Origin: Acidobacteriaceae bacterium
GTDB taxonomy: Bacteria > Acidobacteriota > Terriglobia > Terriglobales > SbA1
DNA length: 5,274 bases
Direction of reading: 5' to 3'
Assembly (NCBI GenBank): GCA_019237515.1
Contig: JAFAGX010000494.1
Location: 1 to 5,274 of the forward strand
In this document: in pieces, positions 1 to 5,107 of the stretch
How the letters are laid out: each line of letters begins with the position of its first letter
Numbering within the stretch: the first letter of the stretch is position 1
Program-made: the position numbers and the translations under genes
Notes under the pieces: model-generated
What the model was told of the DNA's origin: nothing
Database searches by the model: none
What the model saw: the letters and a program-made list of their open reading frames with translations, nothing else

Positions 1-87
1 CGCAAATGCGAGCAGCATAAGCAGAAGCGCAATTGCGAGATCCCAGCGGCGCCACTCAGAGAAACGATCTTGCGTTCCAGTTAGCAT
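1..87 (-). CDS. N-terminus of a membrane protein (partial, runs off the left edge)
   Basis: Only the first 29 codons are present. The start is the ATG at 87-85, chosen because the minus strand has AGGGA (95-99 on the plus strand) seven bases before it. The peptide begins MLTGTQDRFSEWRRWDLAIA and then becomes strongly hydrophobic (LLLMLLAFA) up to the window edge. A short charged cytoplasmic head with Arg/Trp followed by a first membrane helix is what is seen. It lies 82 nt downstream of the GT2 glycosyltransferase stop on the same strand, so the two could be co-transcribed. By context it may be a lipid-linked-sugar-using membrane glycosyltransferase (ArnT/GT39-like) or another polytopic membrane protein; the sequence here is too short to decide. 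Confidence 0.65.
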   Translation of the reverse strand, partial: MLTGTQDRFSEWRRWDLAIALLLMLLAFA

Positions 88-169
88 CGCCGAATCCCTA
101 CGCGTGAATCGCGCGATCGAACGATTGGGGCCTTCAGCCTGGTCATCGTGCGTGACTGGCTTCTTTTCT

Positions 170-1207
170 TCATACGGTCAGGGCTCCGGTTCTGTTCATG
201 ATGGGAGTATCGGACCAGGATGCAGGCGGCGCGGCCGCTCGCATTTCGACGACAGCCGACACGGAATAAGGGTTCCGCTCAGCTGGATTGAAGTATTGCC
301 AGACCTCCAACTCACCAATGAGTCCGAGCGCTACCAGTTGCAGGCCGACCAACATCAGGACTGCGGCGAAGATCATCAGCAATCCGTGTTCTTGTAAAAC
401 GCTGGTGCCGGAGATCAGCTTCCATGCGAAGAGTCCAAACGCTATCGCTGAGCCGGCAGTAACATTCATCAGTCCGAGCCGCCCGAAGAAATGGAGGGGA
501 CGCGACATATATCGGAGAAGAAACCGAATTGTCATCAGATCAAATAACACGCGGAATGTTCGCGAGATGTTGTAATGCGAGACACCGTGCTTGCGGTGGC
601 TGTTGTGAATCGGGATCTCACAAACCGACGCACCGTACCACGACGCCAGAGCCGGAATGAACCGATGCATCTCTCCGTAGAGCGGCAACTGGTGGAGGAC
701 TTCACCCCGATATGCCTTGAAAGTTGTTCCGAAATCATGAATGTTGACGCCGCTGAGCTTCGCCATCAGCCAGTTGGCACAGCGTGACGGGATCTTCCGC
801 AGCCAGAGATTGTCGATGCGATGCTTGCGCCAACCGCTGACGATGTCGTAACCCTCGGCAAGCTTGGCTAAAAACAAAGGAATGTCGGCGGGATCATGCT
901 GAAGATCACCATCCATCGCAATGACATATTCGCCCGTACTATGGGCAAAGCCGGCCGCCAGGGCTGGAGTCTGCCCGAAGTTGCGACGCAGCCTGACGAC
1001 AGTGACGGCAGGATCGATCAGGGCAAGTTCTTTCAGCAGCTTGTAGGTGAGGTCTGTACTTCCATCATCTACAAAAACGAGCTGGTAGGTCCGATTTGTG
1101 CCTTGCATGACGGCATGCAATTGGTTGTAGAGTTCGGTGACGTTGTCCTCCTCGTTATGAAAGGGGACGACGATGGAAATCATAGGTTTGTTGTTTACTT
1201 CAGGCAT
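170..1207 (-). CDS. Family 2 glycosyltransferase, polyprenyl-phosphate sugar transferase type (DPM1/ArnC/GtrB-like)
   Basis: A 345-residue enzyme expected to move a sugar from a nucleotide sugar to a polyprenyl phosphate at the cytoplasmic face of the inner membrane. The GT-A domain starts at once: ISIVVPFHNEEDN (10-22), the nucleotide-binding VDDGSTD (46-52), RNFGQTPALAAGF (75-87), and the metal-binding DXD in MDGDLQHDP (98-106, D99 and D101). Further family motifs are SGWRKHR (124-130), HRFIP (181-185) and the HGVSHYN segment (207-213). Two hydrophobic helices follow, about 245-265 and 276-298, as in GtrB/ArnC-type enzymes; the last 45 residues are a hydrophilic tail. The start has AGGAAAGGTG just upstream (plus 1212-1221). 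Its first codons overlap the stop of the preceding small gene by 8 nt, implying translational coupling. Sugar and lipid specificity cannot be read from sequence. Confidence 0.93.
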   Translation of the reverse strand: MPEVNNKPMISIVVPFHNEEDNVTELYNQLHAVMQGTNRTYQLVFVDDGSTDLTYKLLKELALIDPAVTVVRLRRNFGQTPALAAGFAHSTGEYVIAMDGDLQHDPADIPLFLAKLAEGYDIVSGWRKHRIDNLWLRKIPSRCANWLMAKLSGVNIHDFGTTFKAYRGEVLHQLPLYGEMHRFIPALASWYGASVCEIPIHNSHRKHGVSHYNISRTFRVLFDLMTIRFLLRYMSRPLHFFGRLGLMNVTAGSAIAFGLFAWKLISGTSVLQEHGLLMIFAAVLMLVGLQLVALGLIGELEVWQYFNPAERNPYSVSAVVEMRAAAPPASWSDTPIMNRTGALTV

Positions 1208-1418
1208 GTTGCACCTTTCCTGTGAATGCGTGATCGATCGCCTGGAGCCATTTGCGGTCGCTATCTGTTAACAACAGTTGTGAGTGATCGTGCTCCAGTT
1301 CATTGAGCAGTTCGCAGAGGTCGTAGGCGAACTGCCAGTCCTGGTTCCACACACTCAACACGCTTTTTCCGTTGTGTTGAATGGCTGGCGTGCCGCTCAA
1401 AGATTTCGTGGAGTACAT
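1200..1418 (-). CDS. Small conserved-looking protein of unknown function upstream of the glycosyltransferase
   Basis: A 72-residue soluble protein, not recognised. The ATG at 1418-1416 is preferred because AAAGGA lies seven bases before it. A longer reading from a GTG at 1484 would give 94 residues, but its AGGTG sits only about two bases from that GTG and its extra N-terminus (QTSRTRSSISSKG) looks low-complexity. The core, VLSVWNQDWQFAYDLCELLNELEHDHSQ, looks like an aromatic strand followed by an acidic helix, and the end (RKWLQAIDHAFTGKV) looks like a second helix. There is no signal peptide or membrane segment. Its TGA falls inside the start region of the GT2 gene (8-nt overlap), so both are almost certainly on one mRNA and in a fixed ratio. 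A regulator or partner of the glycosyltransferase is possible but is only inferred from position. Confidence 0.65.
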   Translation of the reverse strand: MYSTKSLSGTPAIQHNGKSVLSVWNQDWQFAYDLCELLNELEHDHSQLLLTDSDRKWLQAIDHAFTGKVQHA

Positions 1419-1477
1419 GACCAATCCTTTGCTGCTAATTGAGCTTCTTGTTCGAGACGTTTGTGTTTCGTTTTCAT
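1397..1477 (-). CDS. Possible 26-codon leader peptide ORF
   Basis: An ATG at 1477-1475 opens a 26-codon frame (MKTKHKRLEQEAQLAAKDWS...PRNL) ending at TGA 1399-1397. It has AGGTG (plus 1487-1491) nine bases before the ATG, a better-spaced site than the nearby in-frame GTG of the next gene. The frame contains the AAAGGA site of the 72-residue gene and overlaps that gene's first seven codons in another frame. Translation through it could therefore expose or block the downstream start. The peptide is basic, with no run of a single amino acid, so classical amino-acid attenuation is not indicated. It may simply be a chance ORF. Confidence 0.3.
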   Translation of the reverse strand: MKTKHKRLEQEAQLAAKDWSCTPRNL

Positions 1478-1506
1478 GAACCACTTCACCTGCTCAGCCG
1501 GTTTAA

Positions 1507-1523
1507 CGCATTTCGATCGCCAA
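1507..1523 (-). promoter_or_regulatory. Candidate sigma-54-like -24/-12 promoter for the minus-strand unit
   Basis: On the minus strand the sequence TTGGCGATCGAAATGCG has GG and GC at the exact spacing of the sigma-54 consensus TTGGCACGN4TTGCW. TTGGC and TGC match; the centre and the last base do not. The predicted start point, about 1496, falls just before the AGGTG site at 1487-1491, giving a very short and sensible leader to the ATG at 1477. Being based on one motif, the call is weak by itself; it gains from the mirrored copy on the other side. Confidence 0.3.
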
Positions 1524-1587
1524 AAACCGAGCGCAGTGAATTTGTTGGACTAATACGCAGATAGATCGGGGCAAGGTGGGGCAAATT

Positions 1588-1607
1588 ACTGCCCGCATTA
1601 TGGCAGT
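1588..1607. promoter_or_regulatory. Inverted repeat ACTGCC-N8-GGCAGT, candidate regulator binding site
   Basis: A perfect 6-bp dyad with an 8-bp AT-rich spacer (CGCATTAT), 20 bp in all, typical in size for a dimeric DNA-binding protein. Its centre is about 100 bp upstream of the predicted minus start point and about 115 bp upstream of the predicted plus start point. That is the usual distance of a bacterial enhancer-binding protein site from sigma-54 promoters. It could also be an ordinary operator or a chance dyad. Confidence 0.3.
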
Positions 1608-1685
1608 GCCCTCGAAAGGTCACTTTAACTGGCGCAAAGCGTGATTGGACGTAAGGATGACCACGGCTCGGGAGGAGGCCGGTTT

Positions 1686-1702
1686 TTGGCAAGCATTTGG
1701 CA
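1686..1702 (+). promoter_or_regulatory. Candidate sigma-54-like -24/-12 promoter for the small-gene operon
   Basis: The sequence TTGGCAAGCATTTGGCA fits the consensus TTGGCACGN4TTGCW at all but two defined positions, with GG (1688-1689) and GC (1700-1701) correctly spaced. The predicted start point is about 1713, leaving a leader of some 94 nt before the ATG at 1807. A caution: the ten bases AGCATTTGGC in it recur exactly at 3532-3541 inside a heptanucleotide repeat array, so the match could be repeat-derived. Confidence 0.4.
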
Positions 1703-1806
1703 AATGACAAGTAGAGATACGCCTACGCACCGCACGGAACCCAAATTGCACAATGGATTTCAGCGACATCCACGGTGGAAGAGAAACTGCACTGGAGAAT
1801 TGCGCT

Positions 1807-2319
1807 ATGAAATCACGACTGATTTTTATCTCTATCTTCTTATTGGCTACTACAGCGTTTGCCGTGGATGCACCGGGGAGATCCAGTGCGGATGCAGTCG
1901 CGCCTGTCTTGGAACAAAGAGTCTTGGTGGGCTCCAACAATAATGTTGCGAATGACACGGTGACGGCCATTGTTACGGTTGCGCCGGAAATTCCGCGCGG
2001 CCCAGTTGAGATGCTCCAGGATTACAGAAATCAGATGACGCTAACCGCGCAAACTCTTTCTTCCGACCTGAGTAGAATTTCGTTGGCGCTTCGCAGTGGG
2101 CAAATCACACGCGCGCAGGCGGAATACCTGATTCAGCAGACCGCACAACTTGCGGCAATGCAGTACCAGGTGTTCAGCGCCTTGTACGACGCTCTGGCAT
2201 ACGAGGTCGCGCAAGTCGCGGCCGAAGCGCAGCCCCAACTGGCGCCGGACTCAGACTCCACCGTCGTTGTGAGAGTTCCGCCTGCACTGTGTAGTGCCAC
2301 AAGAACAAGGTCCAAATAG
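1807..2319 (+). CDS. Secreted helical protein of unknown function
   Basis: A 170-residue protein, not recognised. The ATG at 1807 is preferred over the in-frame ATG at 1753 because GGAG (1794-1797) lies nine bases before it and a textbook signal peptide begins there: MKSR, a hydrophobic core (LIFISIFLLATT), then AFA with probable cleavage after A19. The mature part has a polar Ala/Val-rich stretch (20-60). A long predicted helical region follows (about 66-142), including RSGQITRAQAEYLIQQ (96-111), a turn-then-helix pattern, and an Ala/Gln/Tyr-rich helix (112-142). The tail is Pro/Arg-rich. There is only one Cys (162), near the C-terminus; no lipobox is seen. Export to the periplasm or outside is well supported; a function is not. 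It is the first gene of a close-packed set, and the next candidate start abuts its stop. Confidence 0.82.
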   Translation: MKSRLIFISIFLLATTAFAVDAPGRSSADAVAPVLEQRVLVGSNNNVANDTVTAIVTVAPEIPRGPVEMLQDYRNQMTLTAQTLSSDLSRISLALRSGQITRAQAEYLIQQTAQLAAMQYQVFSALYDALAYEVAQVAAEAQPQLAPDSDSTVVVRVPPALCSATRTRSK

Positions 2320-2517
2320 GTGAATATCAGTTGGCTCAAATATGCCCGCTGGGCGGCACTGCCCTGCAAGGGTCTGCAGCATGGGGGAAGAATGCGCGAA
2401 TTCGTAGAACAACTGGTGGTTGCGCACAGACTGGCATGGCAAATGATCTGCATCCTCAAAAATGAAATCCGCGGTACGAGTTCTGTAGCAACGGCCAGTA
2501 ATGGGGAGGGATTATGA
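2320..2517 (+). CDS. Small uncertain ORF, coupled to neighbours on both sides
   Basis: A 65-residue frame starting at a GTG directly after the TAG of the secreted-protein gene, with AAGG nine bases upstream (2307-2310). An inner ATG at 2392, preceded by GGGGGAAGA, would give 41 residues. The later part (REFVEQLVVAHRLAWQMICILKNEIR) looks like an amphipathic helix; nothing matches a family I know. Its TGA overlaps the ATG of the next gene (ATGA at 2514-2517), a classical coupling arrangement that argues it is translated. Against it: third-position GC is near 50 percent and the N-terminal part looks random. The shorter 41-residue form may be the real product. Confidence 0.45.
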   Translation: MNISWLKYARWAALPCKGLQHGGRMREFVEQLVVAHRLAWQMICILKNEIRGTSSVATASNGEGL

Positions 2518-2711
2518 CAAGAATCATAAGCGCCTTTGATTTTCTGTTCGGTTGCCACCATGGTCACCTTAGCCGAGTTTTCACGTTAGGTGGCGAGACC
2601 TACCGGGTCTGCTGTGACTGTGGGGCGAAATATTCGTATTCGCTGCAAGCCATGTCGATTGAGCGCCGGCTGCCACAGCCTCCTGTACCGACCAGGTTTC
2701 GAATTGCGTAA
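2514..2711 (+). CDS. Small Cys/His zinc-ribbon-like protein
   Basis: A 65-residue protein with a strong GGGGAGGG ribosome site (2503-2510) just before its ATG. It carries a CHHGH cluster (14-18) and a VCCDCGAKY knuckle (32-40; C33/C34 and C36). That spacing would let C14 and a His with C33 and C36 bind one zinc. Between them is LSRVFTLGGETYRV, a likely beta hairpin. The pattern, CH.H.LSR.FT..G..Y.VC..CG..Y.Y....M, resembles a widespread small uncharacterised family I associate with Acidobacteria, but I cannot confirm that here. The tail (RRLPQPPVPTRFRIA) is proline-rich and probably disordered. No membrane segment is present. A nucleic-acid- or protein-binding role is an inference from the fold type only. 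Confidence 0.78.
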   Translation: MTRIISAFDFLFGCHHGHLSRVFTLGGETYRVCCDCGAKYSYSLQAMSIERRLPQPPVPTRFRIA

Positions 2712-2722
2712 GGAATCAAGAA

Positions 2723-3118
2723 ATGAGCAGCAAGTTTCCATTTATCCATAACCGAGATCTCGGTGGGCGCAAGCCTAAGGACGGCGGAATGCAACCCGAG
2801 AGATCATCGATCGACAAACAGAATTGTTCGACGGCAGTCCGAGTCGATGGAGAAGTGCTCGTACTTCGTTGCTGGGCGTGCGGAACTGAGCACTGCATCA
2901 TGGTCGAGCAGTGCGTTCCGGAAGAACTCGTGCTCATGATCTGCAGCAAGCGGAATTGCAGGATGAGTCTGTTCCTGGTGAATGAGCTGACAGTTGATGA
3001 ACACACAGTGGCACAAACACGTGTAAGCGCGCGAGGCGGCCTGTTTGCTGCTCTTGCGAGGTTGTGGAAATGGACAATCTACGGGGTTGAAACCAGCGGC
3101 GGAAAGGTGAGTCACTGA
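2723..3118 (+). CDS. Cys-cluster protein of unknown function, probable metal binder
   Basis: A 131-residue protein, not recognised. The start at 2723 has AAGGA (2710-2714) eight bases before it and follows the previous stop by 11 nt. The middle holds CWACGTEHC (50-58) and CSKRNC (74-79) flanking a VEQCVPEELVLMI segment. C50, C53, C74 and C79 are plausible ligands for one zinc, with C35, C58 and C64 as spares. The N-terminus (1-30) is rich in Gly, Lys and Arg and probably flexible. The C-terminal part (about 104-121, GGLFAALARLWKWTIYGV) is hydrophobic with two Trp and could be an amphipathic or membrane-touching helix. Its neighbour also has a zinc-type cluster, so the two may work together. 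No catalytic motif is visible. Confidence 0.72.
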   Translation: MSSKFPFIHNRDLGGRKPKDGGMQPERSSIDKQNCSTAVRVDGEVLVLRCWACGTEHCIMVEQCVPEELVLMICSKRNCRMSLFLVNELTVDEHTVAQTRVSARGGLFAALARLWKWTIYGVETSGGKVSH

Positions 3119-3119
3119 G

Positions 3120-3380
3120 ATGGCAGAGAGTGTCGGACAGCGCGACCCGTTGTACCTGTTTATGTGCCAGTTAGAGTGGCGCAGACGACGAAACATGGCT
3201 GCTTACGAAGAGTTGCTCGCGGCACTAGAGGATCGCGACCCCGACGTTCGCTGTGTTGCAGAGGTATTGTTAGGTAACGACACACTAGATCGTGAGCCGA
3301 GCGAGAACATTATCGACGCTGGTGAACTAGGAGCTCGAGTTCCGAAAATCGAAGAGGCGGCCAAGCAATATAAATTCTAG
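3120..3380 (+). CDS. Short protein with a HEAT-like helix pair
   Basis: An 86-residue protein whose ATG follows the previous TGA by one base, with AAGGTG (3104-3109) ten bases upstream inside the previous gene. Residues 27-52 (AAYEELLAALEDRDPDVRCV then AEVLLG) have the DxDPxVRxxAexLL signature of a single HEAT-type repeat unit. One unit does not make a solenoid, so it may act as an oligomer or docking element. The N-terminus contains RRRR (21-24), a basic patch; the C-terminus (KIEEAAKQYKF) is charged. There is no signal peptide. It is the last gene of the tight run; after it comes a 234-bp gap with no coding content. Confidence 0.72.
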   Translation: MAESVGQRDPLYLFMCQLEWRRRRNMAAYEELLAALEDRDPDVRCVAEVLLGNDTLDREPSENIIDAGELGARVPKIEEAAKQYKF

Positions 3381-3614
3381 TAAGCTGCATTCGGCTCCCA
3401 ACTAACCCTCCGCTAACGATTTTCATCCTGCAAACAACCTGGTAAATTCGCGGACCGCCAAAACACTGAAAGCCGGGGTTCAGACGTCTACGGCGAAACA
3501 TATTAAACTAGGCAATTGGCAGTTAGCACTTAGCATTTGGCCAGGAGAGGTTTTCTCGCTTCGCGGCTGACCCGGTGCCAGTGCTGCCGGCTAAGGACCC
3601 AGGAGCAAGCTGCA
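3381..3614. other. Intergenic region upstream of the UPF0173 gene
   Basis: No credible gene. It contains a heptanucleotide repeat array (3511-3541) and an AT-rich TATTAA at 3501-3506 that could be a -10 element, with TTCAGA 16 bases upstream as a poor -35. No strong hairpin followed by a T-run was found, so the end of the preceding operon has no obvious intrinsic terminator. Confidence 0.4.
3511..3541. repeat. Degenerate heptanucleotide tandem repeat, upstream array
   Basis: Read in steps of seven from 3514 the units are AATTGGC, AGTTAGC, ACTTAGC, ATTTGGC, about four copies of ANTTRGC, preceded by a partial unit. The unit AATTGGC and the spacing recur in the array just after the following gene. 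Heptameric short tandem repeats of this type are known in bacterial intergenic DNA, for example in cyanobacteria. They are distinct from CRISPR, whose repeats are longer and separated by spacers. Confidence 0.65.
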
Positions 3615-4316
3615 ATGAATCTGAACGGAATCAAACTTACGTGGTTAGGTCATGCGACGTTTCGAGTGGAAACACCGGGTGGAAAGACGATTCTGATCGA
3701 TCCCTGGGTGATGGGGAATCCGGCGTGTCCGCAGAATGAGAAACAGGTAAACAAAGTTGACACGATGCTCTGTACTCATGGGCATTTCGATCACATCGGA
3801 GATGCCGTCGAGATTGCCAAGAAACACAACCCCAAGGTCGTGGGAATTCCGGAGCTGTGTGGTTGGTTGCAGAAAAAGGGCGTTAAACAAACGGCTGAGA
3901 TGAACAAAGGCGGAACACAAACCGTAGACGACATTAGAGTCACCATGGTCCATGCCGACCATTCATGCGGCATTCAGGATGGCGACCAAATCGTGTACGG
4001 CGGGGAAGCGTGCGGATATGTGATCGAGTTTTCCAACGGGGTGAAGATTTATCATGCAGGCGATACAAACGTTTTCGGTGATATGGCGATTATCCGAGAG
4101 TTGTATGCACCAGAGATTGCGATGCTGCCGATTGGAGATCATTACACCATGAGCCCGCGCGAAGCCGCGTATGCTGTTAAGTTGCTCCAGCCCAAAACTG
4201 TCATCCCTATGCACTTCGCAACTTTTCCAGTGCTGACGGGACGGCCAGAGCAGCTCAAGAAGTTGGCGCCGAAAGTGGAAGTTCTGGAAATGAAACCAGG
4301 GGAAACTGTCAGCTAA
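3615..4316 (+). CDS. UPF0173 family metal-dependent hydrolase (metallo-beta-lactamase fold, UlaG-like)
   Basis: A 233-residue cytoplasmic protein of usual family length. The ATG at 3615 has AGGAG (3601-3605) nine bases upstream, and the family's typical opening follows at once (ITWLGHATF-like; here KLTWLGHATFRVE, 7-19). Metal-binding residues visible in order are H13, the THGHFDH motif (H55, H57, D59, H60), H137 or H140 in HADHSCG, D176-type Asp in HAGDTN, and a final His in PMHF. LIDPWV (27-32) is also typical. These predict a two-metal site cutting an ester, lactone or phosphodiester bond, but no natural substrate is known for the UPF0173 group, so none is claimed. It is followed 47 nt later by the O-methyltransferase gene and is flanked on both sides by heptanucleotide repeats. 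Confidence 0.93.
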   Translation: MNLNGIKLTWLGHATFRVETPGGKTILIDPWVMGNPACPQNEKQVNKVDTMLCTHGHFDHIGDAVEIAKKHNPKVVGIPELCGWLQKKGVKQTAEMNKGGTQTVDDIRVTMVHADHSCGIQDGDQIVYGGEACGYVIEFSNGVKIYHAGDTNVFGDMAIIRELYAPEIAMLPIGDHYTMSPREAAYAVKLLQPKTVIPMHFATFPVLTGRPEQLKKLAPKVEVLEMKPGETVS

Positions 4317-4349
4317 TCGCCAATTGGCGATTGCCAATCGTCAATTCAT
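4315..4349. repeat. Degenerate heptanucleotide tandem repeat with an 18-bp perfect palindrome, downstream array
   Basis: Units of seven from 4315: AATCGCC, AATTGGC, GATTGCC, AATCGTC, AATTCAT. Bases 4315-4332 (AATCGCCAATTGGCGATT) form a perfect 18-bp palindrome that includes the last two bases of the UPF0173 stop codon. A second small hairpin follows (CGATTG C CAATCG, 4328-4340). Both can fold in RNA, but there is no T-run, so this is not a standard terminator; transcription may continue into the next gene. Confidence 0.65.
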
Positions 4350-4363
4350 TTATCGAGGAAAGT

Positions 4364-5029
4364 ATGAGTGCTCAGCAAGCGAAGCCTGAATGGCGCATGG
4401 GCGGAATCACAGCCGATGCGGTCGAGGATTACCTGTACTCCGCGATTCCTGCGCGGGACGAGGTGCTTACGGAAATGGAAGCGGACGCAGCCAGGAACGA
4501 CGTGCCTATTGTCGGGCCGGTCGTCGGACGAATTCTGCATCAGTTGGCTCTGATCGGCGGCGCCAAAACGGTATTTGAGATGGGATCGGCGATTGGCTAT
4601 TCGACGATCTGGTGGGCGCGAGCGGTGGGCAAAGGTGGTCGTGTGTATTACACCGACGGCGATCGGAAGAATGCGGAAAAGGCCAGCAAATATTTCGAAC
4701 GGGCCGGGGTTGCGGATCGAATCACAGTTGCAGTCGGCGATGCGCTGGAGTTGCTTTCCGAGCAGAAAGAGGAGTTCGACATCATCTTCAACGATGTTGA
4801 CAAGGAAGACTATCCTCGGGTGTTGCGCATTGCCGGTCCGCGGCTTCGCAAAGGGGGACTGTTTGTCACGGATAATGTTCTGTGGAGCGGCAAGGTTGCG
4901 CAGAAAAATCCAAGTGAAACTTTAACCAAGGCGATTGTGGAGTTCAATCGGCTGCTCTACAGTTCACCAGATTTTTATACGACGATTCTGCCGGTGAGGG
5001 ATGGGGTCGCCGTAGCACTGAAGAGATAG
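4364..5029 (+). CDS. SAM- and metal-dependent O-methyltransferase (CCoAOMT/COMT type)
   Basis: A 221-residue enzyme, normal for bacterial members, expected to methylate a hydroxyl of a catechol-like substrate. The ATG at 4364 has GAGG (4355-4358) five bases upstream; an in-frame ATG 33 nt earlier lacks a site and lies in the repeat array. SAM-binding motif I is FEMGSAIGYSTIWWA (71-85). An acidic YYTDGD strand end (95-100) would hold the ribose, and GDALELL (125-131) would contact adenine. The family metal triad appears as D144 in FNDVDKEDY and D170-N171 in VTDNVLWSG. The C-terminal strand (LPVRDGVAVALKR) closes the sheet. The N-terminal helix region (ITADAVEDYLYS) matches the substrate-lid part. 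It probably shares an mRNA with the hydrolase; their substrates are unknown. The natural acceptor cannot be read from sequence. Confidence 0.93.
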   Translation: MSAQQAKPEWRMGGITADAVEDYLYSAIPARDEVLTEMEADAARNDVPIVGPVVGRILHQLALIGGAKTVFEMGSAIGYSTIWWARAVGKGGRVYYTDGDRKNAEKASKYFERAGVADRITVAVGDALELLSEQKEEFDIIFNDVDKEDYPRVLRIAGPRLRKGGLFVTDNVLWSGKVAQKNPSETLTKAIVEFNRLLYSSPDFYTTILPVRDGVAVALKR

Positions 5030-5037
5030 CTCGAACA

Positions 5038-5073
5038 GCAGATTCCCCGTCGCGATGCTCCTCGGAATGACAA
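5038..5073. repeat. Dispersed-type repeat, copy 1
   Basis: GCAGATTCCCC...CTCGGAATGACAA, with ATTCC (5042-5046) facing GGAAT (5064-5068). It shares its ends, GCAGAT and GGRATGACAA, with a second copy 70 bp further on. The form resembles the GATTC..TCGGAATGACA short repeats I know from bacterial intergenic regions; the copy number in this genome is not visible here. Confidence 0.5.
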
Positions 5074-5107
5074 TCTCCTAAGGTTGCCACGCGTATTACC
5101 TTAAACT

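Larger units (their letters stand above)
1478..1806. other. Divergent intergenic control region between the two transcription units
   Basis: About 330 bp with no credible gene; the frames that cross it are shadows. It separates a minus-strand unit (leader, small gene, GT2) from a plus-strand unit (secreted protein onward). What it holds: two outward-facing -24/-12-like motifs built on an inverted 11-bp repeat (CGGTTTTTGGC at 1680-1690 plus and 1519-1529 minus), a central dyad at 1588-1607, and a second overlapping stem pair GGGCA/TGCCC (1579-1583 and 1590-1594). No convincing -35/-10 pair of the sigma-70 kind was found on either strand. Confidence 0.6.

Noticed and set aside
104..397. A 97-residue plus-strand frame
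   Set aside because: It is antisense to the C-terminal tail and membrane helices of the glycosyltransferase and shows no protein-like features.
1753..1806. An upstream ATG that would lengthen the secreted protein by 18 residues
   Set aside because: It would bury the signal peptide behind a polar stretch and has no ribosome site; the ATG at 1807 has both.
1620..1970. A 116-residue minus-strand frame over the divergent region
   Set aside because: It runs through the signal peptide coding region of the secreted protein and through the candidate promoter, with no plausible ribosome site and a composition unlike a protein.
2133..2567. A 144-residue minus-strand frame
   Set aside because: It lies antisense across the secreted-protein gene and the two frames after it, lacks a recognisable motif, and its Ser/Thr/Cys/Ala-rich sequence is typical of a shadow frame.
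2804..3196. A 130-residue minus-strand frame
   Set aside because: It is antisense to the Cys-cluster and HEAT-like genes, which have proper ribosome sites and motifs; no family features are seen in the antisense product.
3511..3541. The repeated units as a small CRISPR array
   Set aside because: Units are 7 nt, contiguous and degenerate, with no spacers and no cas genes nearby.
3537..3614. A TTG-initiated extension adding 26 residues to the UPF0173 hydrolase
   Set aside because: The extension starts inside a repeat array, is Arg/Cys-rich, and falls before the normal family N-terminus; the ATG at 3615 has a good AGGAG site.
4575..4925. A 116-residue plus-strand frame inside the O-methyltransferase
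   Set aside because: It is out of frame with a gene whose SAM and metal motifs are complete, and its product is Arg/Cys/Ser-rich with no motif.
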